47,141 nucleotides of DNA, taken from positions 1 through 47,141 of the forward strand of contig JAEZIT010000009.1 in assembly GCA_023436495.1 (NCBI GenBank). Reading direction: 5' to 3'. Origin of the DNA: Acidobacteriota bacterium (lineage in GTDB: Bacteria; Acidobacteriota; Blastocatellia; Pyrinomonadales; Pyrinomonadaceae). The position numbers were made by a program, and so were the translations under genes. A model generated the notes under the pieces. It was not told the DNA's origin. It did not search any database and saw nothing but the letters and a program-made list of their open reading frames with translations. Positions 41,660 through 47,141 of this stretch are shown here, one piece after another; positions within the stretch are counted from its first letter, which is position 1; each line of letters starts with the position of its first letter.

Positions 41660-43081
41660 ATGCATCGTATCTGGAAACGCGGGTTCTTAGTGAATCTGCA
41701 TTTGCTATTGGCATTTTTGTTGATCTCAAACACCGGGTCTGTGATTTACGCACAGCAGGAGTGCAACAGCCTCGGCGCTCCGCAGGTCACAACCGGCTCG
41801 ATCGCCGCGTCTGACCCAACGCAGACAGGCAGGCTGTTCCGAACTGTCAGCAACACTACCACGTGTCTCTTGCGGCGGACGGCAACCACCTCGGGCACGA
41901 CGGCACTCAACTACGATCAGTACACTTTCACCAATAACACCGGCGGCCCCGCGTGCATTTTCGTGGACCTTGATGCCGTCGGATGCGGTGTGGCGACGAA
42001 TCAGATCAGCATGGCTGCTTATCTCGGGAGTTATAACCCGGCGAGCATACTCACTAACCTGATCGCGGAGCCGGGCGGCAGCACGGGGCAGAACTTTGCG
42101 AACTCGATGAGCTTTCAGGTTGCGGCCGGCGCGACATACGTTATCGTCGTTCATAACGTAAACGCTGGTACGTCCTGCCCGAGCTATACGTTCAAGCGTT
42201 ATGAAACGAACAACTGCCGGGCTACCGGCTACGACGCAGCAAACGACGGCAACGCAGACCTTGCGATCTTCCGTCCGAGCGGAGAATTTGCATCGTGGTA
42301 TTCGATGCCGGCAACTGGCGGAGCCGTCGACTTCGATATTTTCGCATCGGCAGGCGACATCCCGACGCCAGGCGATTATGTCGGCGACGAGGCTACAGAT
42401 CCGGCCGTATTCAGGCCTTCGAACGGGACGTGGTACACATCGCAGAATCCTGCTACCAATTACGACGCCCAGCGATGGGGATTGAGCACGGATATTCCCG
42501 TCCACGGCGATTACGATCGCGACGGAAAGACGGACCTTGCTGTTTATCGGCCGTCCGACAACAACTGGTACATCCTTCGAAGCGATGGCAATGTATGGAG
42601 CCAGTTGACGATCGGCGCAGCCGGTGGCCAGCCGGTTCAGGCTGACTATGACGGTGACGGAAAGATAGATCCGGGCGTCTGGTCGCCTTCGACCGGACTA
42701 TGGTCGGTCATTCAAAGCAGCGGCAATTACGGTTCCGTTTATGGCCAGCTTATTTTCGGCACGACGGGCGACCGGGCCGTTCCGGCTGATTATGATGGGG
42801 ACGGAAAAGCGGATGCCGCGGTATTTCGCCCGAGCAATGGTACCTGGTACATTAACCGCTCGTCGCTTACAACCGGACAGTTCCAATTTATCCCGTTCGG
42901 TATGGCGGGTGATGAACCGCAGCCGGCCGATTATGACGGCGACCGAAAGGCGGACATTGCAGTATTCCGTCCGTCAAACGGCACGTGGTATCTGAACCGG
43001 AGCTCGGCCGGCGTGCTTATCGCGCCGTTCGGCCAGAACGGTGACATTCCTGTTTCCTCAGCAAGCAGGATTTTGCCGTAA
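41660..43081 (+). CDS. Secreted FG-GAP/VCBS beta-propeller protein
   Basis: 473 residues. Signal peptide (about 1-31), a domain of about 150 residues of pre-peptidase-like type (IFVDLDAVGC, AGATYVIVVHNVN), then six repeats of about 47 residues (about 190-470) with the pattern DYDGDGKxDxAVFRPSNGTW, which have DxDxDG calcium loops; one copy reads DYDGDRKAD and one DPGVWSP. These form a propeller of integrin type, used for adhesion or calcium-dependent binding outside the cell. AGGAGG precedes the ATG by six bases. A strong terminator follows. Confidence 0.9.
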   Translation: MHRIWKRGFLVNLHLLLAFLLISNTGSVIYAQQECNSLGAPQVTTGSIAASDPTQTGRLFRTVSNTTTCLLRRTATTSGTTALNYDQYTFTNNTGGPACIFVDLDAVGCGVATNQISMAAYLGSYNPASILTNLIAEPGGSTGQNFANSMSFQVAAGATYVIVVHNVNAGTSCPSYTFKRYETNNCRATGYDAANDGNADLAIFRPSGEFASWYSMPATGGAVDFDIFASAGDIPTPGDYVGDEATDPAVFRPSNGTWYTSQNPATNYDAQRWGLSTDIPVHGDYDRDGKTDLAVYRPSDNNWYILRSDGNVWSQLTIGAAGGQPVQADYDGDGKIDPGVWSPSTGLWSVIQSSGNYGSVYGQLIFGTTGDRAVPADYDGDGKADAAVFRPSNGTWYINRSSLTTGQFQFIPFGMAGDEPQPADYDGDRKADIAVFRPSNGTWYLNRSSAGVLIAPFGQNGDIPVSSASRILP

Positions 43082-43107
43082 CTTTTTATCAGAGCCGATA
43101 AAAGCTG

Positions 43108-43144
43108 AAGGGAGCATGCCGCGAACCGGCTGCTCCCTTTTTTT
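43108..43144 (+). terminator. Strong terminator after the FG-GAP gene
   Basis: AAGGGAGCA (43108-43116) pairs perfectly with TGCTCCCTT (43131-43139), extended by GCC/GGC past a bulged T, then seven Ts (43138-43144). It is between convergent genes. A smaller dyad, TTTTATC/GATAAAA (about 43084-43104), lies just before it and may serve the opposite strand. Confidence 0.88.
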
Positions 43145-43166
43145 GCTCGAATAATTTGTTGAGCCC

Positions 43167-43688
43167 CTATGCTCCTTTCAAAGAAAAAGTACGGGCAATG
43201 GAATCGGTCTGGTTACGGATCGATTTCAGCTTATCGCGTTCGGCTGTGAATCTAAGAACGTAAACCGTGGTCGGGTTGGCACGCAGGAAATAGAAGCGGC
43301 CCGCCATATTTCGCCCCGCACGTACGAACTCGAAATTGAATGCCGAACCGCGATACTTTCCGTTAAAATTCTCTTCCTTGCCTGTAACGTAGCCGGGCAG
43401 GAACTGCAGCTTCTGCTCTTCGCTTCGGATTATATCCGTTAACAGGTCGTCCTGGCCGACAGTATTCTTTCTGACTTCCAGATGGCCGTCGCGACGGTCG
43501 ATGAATACGTATTCGACATTTGGGCTCGTGGTCGAAGGCTTCGCCGTCATTTTCCAGCGGTCATCCGGCAGATCGAACGTATATTCGACGTTGGGATCGC
43601 TGAACGAACCGCTTTGGGCGAGTGCTCCGGCTGCCATTAAAAGGCACAAACCTATTGAAAACAAAGGTGTAAGTCTAAGTCGTTTCAT
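43167..43688 (-). CDS. Small secreted protein, possibly PsbP/DcrB-like
   Basis: 173 residues with a signal peptide (about 1-24, cleavage near ALAQS). The remainder starts DPNVEYTFDLPDDRWKM and alternates short strands and helices; that pattern recalls PsbP/DcrB-type folds, but I do not recognise the family. Candidate landmarks are NVEYVFIDRRDGHLEVRK and the C-terminal RFTAERDKLKSIRNQTDSIA. It is convergent with the FG-GAP gene and divergent from DUF1800. Function unknown. Confidence 0.75.
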   Translation of the reverse strand: MKRLRLTPLFSIGLCLLMAAGALAQSGSFSDPNVEYTFDLPDDRWKMTAKPSTTSPNVEYVFIDRRDGHLEVRKNTVGQDDLLTDIIRSEEQKLQFLPGYVTGKEENFNGKYRGSAFNFEFVRAGRNMAGRFYFLRANPTTVYVLRFTAERDKLKSIRNQTDSIARTFSLKGA

Positions 43689-43797
43689 TTTTATCCCTTT
43701 ATATCGCGAAAATTCAGCTAATATTTTATCGCATTAAACACAGATTAACGAACTTTGGATGATTAGCCTGCCTGAATTGTTGTATGCAGACCCGGCT

Positions 43798-43812
43798 TTG
43801 AAATAATTTCAA
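43798..43812. promoter_or_regulatory. 15-bp perfect palindrome before the DUF1800 gene
   Basis: TTGAAAT-A-ATTTCAA, perfectly symmetric around one central A, in the AT-rich divergent spacer 43689-43869. A regulator site for one or both flanking genes is plausible. No other gene is visible in the spacer. Confidence 0.4.
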
Positions 43813-43869
43813 CATTGTCCGGGCCGCGCGCGTCTAATGCCACAGGGCCCGAATTACGCGGCGATTAAT

Positions 43870-45768
43870 ATGATCAGACAATTTACCCATTGGAGACAGG
43901 CTGCTGCGGCATTTGTGATATTGACAATGCTGTCGCCGGTTTTTGCGTCGCTGCCTAATACAGAGCCAAACCGGCCGAAATTGACGGACGAGCAAAAGAT
44001 CCTGCATGTCCTGAACCGCCTCGGGTTCGGAGCGCGGCCCGGCGATGTCGAAAAGGTGAAGGCACTAGGCCTCCAAAATTATATCGAACGGCAGCTCAAC
44101 CCGGATACTATCCCGGACGCAGCGGCAGACGCAAAGACGAAACGGCTCGAAGTTTTCGGAATGTCCACCGCGGAGATCTTTGCGAAGTATCCAAATCCGG
44201 GCGCGATTCGGCGCCGGCTCGCAGCCGGACAGCAGGCAGCATCGGCGAACGAGGCGAATTCGAACTCGGCGCAGGCCGATCAGCGAGAAAAGTTGAACGA
44301 GATCTACCGCGAGAACGGGTTCAGGCGTCCGGCGGCCATCGGCCCGCAGGTCACAGCGAACCGCGTCCTTCGTGCAGTCTATTCCGAACGGCAGCTTCAG
44401 GAGGTGATGGTCGATTTCTGGCAGAACCACTTTAACGTATTCATCGGAAAAGGCGCGGTGCGCTGGTACATCCCTAGCTACGAACGCGACGTACTGCGGA
44501 AACACGCGTTGGGAAATTTCCGGGACCTTGTCGCCGCGACGGCACAACATCCGGCGATGCTGTTCTACCTCGACAATTTCCAATCGTCGGCGCCGGGCGC
44601 AAACGATGCGGGCGGCAAGGCTGCCGTCGACCGGATCAAGCGGCGGCTGCAGAACCCGAGGCTTTCGCCAGAAATTCGTGCGAATCTCGAGAAGCGGTTG
44701 GCAATGCGGACACGCGCGATGCAGCGGCAGGCAGGCGGCCTGAACGAAAATTATGCGCGAGAGCTGATGGAACTGCACACGCTCGGCGTTGACGGCGGCT
44801 ATTCGCAGAAGGACATACTCGAGGTCGCCAAGGCATTTTCGGGATGGACGATCGCCGACCCGCGCGGATATCGGCGGATCGCGGCCGAGATAATAAACGC
44901 CGGCGGCGAGACACCGAACAGATCAAGGCCTTCGTTGCGGGACGGTACTGAGAGCGGCGAATTCTTCTTTAATGCAAACCGGCATCAGAAAGGCCCGAAA
45001 TACCTCTTGGGTCAAACCGTTAACGAAGGCGGGATCAAGGACGGGCTGAAGGTCATCGACATACTTGCCAATCATCCTTCGGCCGCGAAGTTCATCGCGA
45101 AGAAACTCGCCGTGAAATTCGTCAGTGACAACCCGAGCGAAGCATACGTCGGTCGCATTGCAGCGGCATTCCAGCGTTCAAAGGGCGATATCAGGACGAC
45201 GCTTCGGGCAATTTTTTCGGACAAGGAATTCTTCTCGCCGGAAAATTATCGGGCAAAGGTAAAGACGCCGTTCGAACTCGCAATAAGTTCTATACGTGCG
45301 ATCGGCGCCGATACGAATGTCAGCCCCGCATTCATCGCCATGCTGAACAAATTGGGCGAGGTGCCATATGGCTATCAGGCTCCGACCGGATATCCCGAAA
45401 CTGCTGAAAATTGGGTGAACACGGGAGCACTGCTCCAACGCATGAATTTTGCGGTCGCCATTGCCAGCAACCGTGTACCCGGAACGCGCGTGGACCTAAA
45501 GGATCTGCGCGGAGGCTCACGTTCCAAGACGCTGGACAATGCGGTGGCGGAGATCCTCAACGGTGAGATCTCCACATCGACGCTCGATCTGCTGAAAAAG
45601 CAGATCGGACAGCCGCTGCCCGATGTGAATGCCGGCGACGACTCGGACGAAGACGAAATGCCCACGGCGGGAAATAGGCGGGCGCGGACGCTCGCGCGGA
45701 CCGGCGATCCCGAAGTGTTCACCGCGGTTAGCCTCGTGCTTGGGTCGCCCGAGTTTCAGCGGCAATAG
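43870..45768 (+). CDS. DUF1800 domain protein, exported
   Basis: 632 residues from the ATG at 43870; an in-frame ATG at 43837 would add 11 residues that are less like a signal peptide. A hydrophobic N-terminus (about 8-26) is followed by the DUF1800 domain: LNRLGFGARPGDVEKVKALG, MVDFWQNHFNVF, NENYARELMELHTLGVDGGY and NWVNTGALLQRMNFA. The family is common in Acidobacteria, Planctomycetes and Bacteroidetes, usually beside a DUF1501 gene; its role is unknown. Here no DUF1501 gene follows: the next gene is a convergent glycosyltransferase whose stop abuts this one. Confidence 0.9.
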   Translation: MIRQFTHWRQAAAAFVILTMLSPVFASLPNTEPNRPKLTDEQKILHVLNRLGFGARPGDVEKVKALGLQNYIERQLNPDTIPDAAADAKTKRLEVFGMSTAEIFAKYPNPGAIRRRLAAGQQAASANEANSNSAQADQREKLNEIYRENGFRRPAAIGPQVTANRVLRAVYSERQLQEVMVDFWQNHFNVFIGKGAVRWYIPSYERDVLRKHALGNFRDLVAATAQHPAMLFYLDNFQSSAPGANDAGGKAAVDRIKRRLQNPRLSPEIRANLEKRLAMRTRAMQRQAGGLNENYARELMELHTLGVDGGYSQKDILEVAKAFSGWTIADPRGYRRIAAEIINAGGETPNRSRPSLRDGTESGEFFFNANRHQKGPKYLLGQTVNEGGIKDGLKVIDILANHPSAAKFIAKKLAVKFVSDNPSEAYVGRIAAAFQRSKGDIRTTLRAIFSDKEFFSPENYRAKVKTPFELAISSIRAIGADTNVSPAFIAMLNKLGEVPYGYQAPTGYPETAENWVNTGALLQRMNFAVAIASNRVPGTRVDLKDLRGGSRSKTLDNAVAEILNGEISTSTLDLLKKQIGQPLPDVNAGDDSDEDEMPTAGNRRARTLARTGDPEVFTAVSLVLGSPEFQRQ

Positions 45769-46875
45769 CTAGAACAGCGATTGGTATAATCTTTTTAGCG
45801 AGGACATATGGGCCGCGATGCTGAAATTCTCATCAGCGTGCCGCCGCGCTTTCGAAGCAAGGCCCGCCCGCGATCTTTCGTCGGCGAGAAGCTTCCGAAG
45901 CTTTTCCGAAAGCTCATCGTGGTCCTGGACCGCGAATAATTCCGCGACGCTCCCGTTCGCCGAGGCTTCGCGGTGCGGTTCGATATCGGACAGGATCATC
46001 GGCACGCCCGCGAGCATCGCCTCGGACACGGCGACCGGCAATCCCTCGTAAAACGACGAAAGCACAAAAATGTCGAGTTCGGCGAGAATGTCGGGCACGT
46101 CGCTGCGGGCACCCAAAAAATGCACGCGGTCCGCGATCCCGTTTTTCAGACAGATATTGAGGCAATCCGCCATCTTGTCTTCGGCGCCGGGTTCGATCCC
46201 GCCGGCAAAGACGCAATTGGCGTCCGGAAATTCGGCAAAGACGGCCGGCAGCGCGCGGCAGATCGTGAGCTGGTCCTTTCGGCGGTCGCGATAAAAATTC
46301 CCGACCATCCCGATCAGCGGCGAGTCTTCGGCAAGCCCGAGTTCGTGCCGGATCGAGCGGCCTATCGGTTTCAACCGGTCGGGATCCGCGCCGTTATAAA
46401 TGACCGTAAAATTTCGGGAAGTATCCAGGCCGTCGTTTTCGGCAAGGAATTGCCGCAGTCCGTTGCTGACGGCAATGTTCGCGTCCATCCGCGGGATCAC
46501 GAAACGCGCGGCCGTCCGGTTTTTGCGGTCGGTGATGAACCCTTGAAAACTGAGGACCTTGCGGACATTCCTAAGTCCGCGTGCGGCCAGATAAAGATGC
46601 ACGCCATCGACCGGCTGATAACCGTGGACGATCTCTATCCCGCGTTCGTGGATTATCTTCCTTATCTGCGATGCGAGGTATAGGTCCACGGGAAACTTTC
46701 GCTGCAGGCGAATGAACTCCGCGCCCGAATCGCGAAAATCCTGTTCGAGCGCTCCGCCGCCCGCCGCGACGACCGTCAGGTCGAAACCCGCCGACGAGGC
46801 GTTTCGCGCGACATCGAGCGCCTGCATTTCGGCGCCGCCGCGGTTAAGGCTGTCGAGTAGATGTAGAACGCGCAT
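45769..46875 (-). CDS. Glycosyltransferase family 4
   Basis: 368 residues from the ATG at 46875; a TTG 12 codons upstream is less likely. GT-B fold: LLDSLNRGGAEMQALDVAR at the N-terminus binds the acceptor side, IYNGADPDRLKPIG is mid-chain, and FVLSSFYEGLPVAVSEAMLA (about 275-294) holds the EX7E-type donor site. Such enzymes transfer a sugar from a nucleotide donor to a polysaccharide, lipid or antibiotic precursor. It is divergent from a GT2 gene, which suggests a surface-polysaccharide locus extending to the right. Confidence 0.93.
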   Translation of the reverse strand: MRVLHLLDSLNRGGAEMQALDVARNASSAGFDLTVVAAGGGALEQDFRDSGAEFIRLQRKFPVDLYLASQIRKIIHERGIEIVHGYQPVDGVHLYLAARGLRNVRKVLSFQGFITDRKNRTAARFVIPRMDANIAVSNGLRQFLAENDGLDTSRNFTVIYNGADPDRLKPIGRSIRHELGLAEDSPLIGMVGNFYRDRRKDQLTICRALPAVFAEFPDANCVFAGGIEPGAEDKMADCLNICLKNGIADRVHFLGARSDVPDILAELDIFVLSSFYEGLPVAVSEAMLAGVPMILSDIEPHREASANGSVAELFAVQDHDELSEKLRKLLADERSRAGLASKARRHADENFSIAAHMSSLKRLYQSLF

Positions 46876-46921
46876 TGTCCGGTTTTGAACTTCATCGCCC
46901 GCACCATACAATAATCGCAGG

Positions 46922-47141
46922 ATGCCGGACGTTTCAGTTCTTGTTCCATCGTATAATCACGCCCCGTTCATCGAACGGACGCTGCGCTCGATATATGAGC
47001 AGACTCTGAAACCCAAGAAACTGATTGTAATTGACGACGGTTCGAAAGACGAATCGGTGGCGGTCATCGAACGCATGATGGCCGATTGTCCGTTTGAAGC
47101 GGAGTTTCGCGCAAGGGAGAATCGCGGCCTCAGCGCTACGC
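46922..47141 (+). CDS. Glycosyltransferase family 2, N-terminal part
   Basis: The first 73 codons of a GT-A enzyme; the rest lies past the window edge. VSVLVPSYNHAPFIERTLRS is the family opening, with IDDGSKDES (about residues 37-45) the nucleotide-binding DDGS motif and RENRGLSAT following. It shares a 46-base divergent region with the GT4 gene and probably acts in the same glycan pathway. Confidence 0.9.
   Translation, partial: MPDVSVLVPSYNHAPFIERTLRSIYEQTLKPKKLIVIDDGSKDESVAVIERMMADCPFEAEFRARENRGLSAT

Overview
The window is a dense chromosomal segment, about 54 protein genes with short spacers and a GC content that looks to be in the mid-50s percent by eye. There are no insertion sequences, phage genes, CRISPR arrays, rRNAs or tRNAs. 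A Gram-negative cell is indicated by a patatin fused to an outer-membrane barrel, a heptosyltransferase-type GT9 enzyme and several lipoproteins. The split atp locus, the Thermus-type isocitrate dehydrogenase, DUF1800, FG-GAP and FecR proteins, and Asn-rich lipoproteins together suggest Acidobacteriota, perhaps Blastocatellia. That placement is an inference from gene content, not a proven assignment.

Layout. 1-9.7 kb: an Lrp-type regulator with an EamA exporter on the minus strand, divergent from an aldehyde dehydrogenase, a membrane protein, a YgiD-type dioxygenase, an FMN reductase and a patatin-barrel protein. Convergent to these lie exonuclease III, a solitary DNA methyltransferase and a DUF421 protein. 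9.9-14.1 kb: a partial ATP synthase locus (b', b, delta, alpha, gamma) without a, c, beta or epsilon, followed by VanZ, an SPFH/zinc-ribbon protein, a Trm112-like protein, a GT9 enzyme and a BON lipoprotein. 18.2-22.8 kb: the conserved ffh-rpsP-khpA-rimM-trmD-rplS-rnhB translation and secretion cluster. 22.8-26.3 kb: a minus-strand run of MBL hydrolase, SDR, a small HETGH membrane protein, a broken alpha/beta hydrolase and a GNAT enzyme. 26.4-31.9 kb: an exported intradiol-dioxygenase-like lipoprotein, then minus-strand pdxH, DUF1015 and two paralogous lipoproteins, then phhB and an isocitrate dehydrogenase. 32-36.2 kb: a serine hydrolase, a TlpA-like protein, purE-purK and convergent crcB. 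36.3-41.5 kb: a free-methionine sulfoxide reductase, TerC, FecR, a CDF metal exporter and a LarA-family enzyme. 41.6-47.1 kb: an FG-GAP protein, a small secreted protein, DUF1800, and a GT4/GT2 divergent pair that begins a glycan locus.

Most of the window is housekeeping. The points most worth a second look are: a perfect 22-bp CRP-type palindrome followed by a second dyad with the same half-site upstream of larA; a CDF gene whose only well-placed start is AUA behind a good Shine-Dalgarno; an alpha/beta hydrolase inactivated by an internal deletion; a 170-residue membrane protein with a minimal HExxH signature; and a set of hairpin-forming spacers lying directly before the start codons of co-directional genes in the atp and ribosomal clusters, two of which share a related core sequence.
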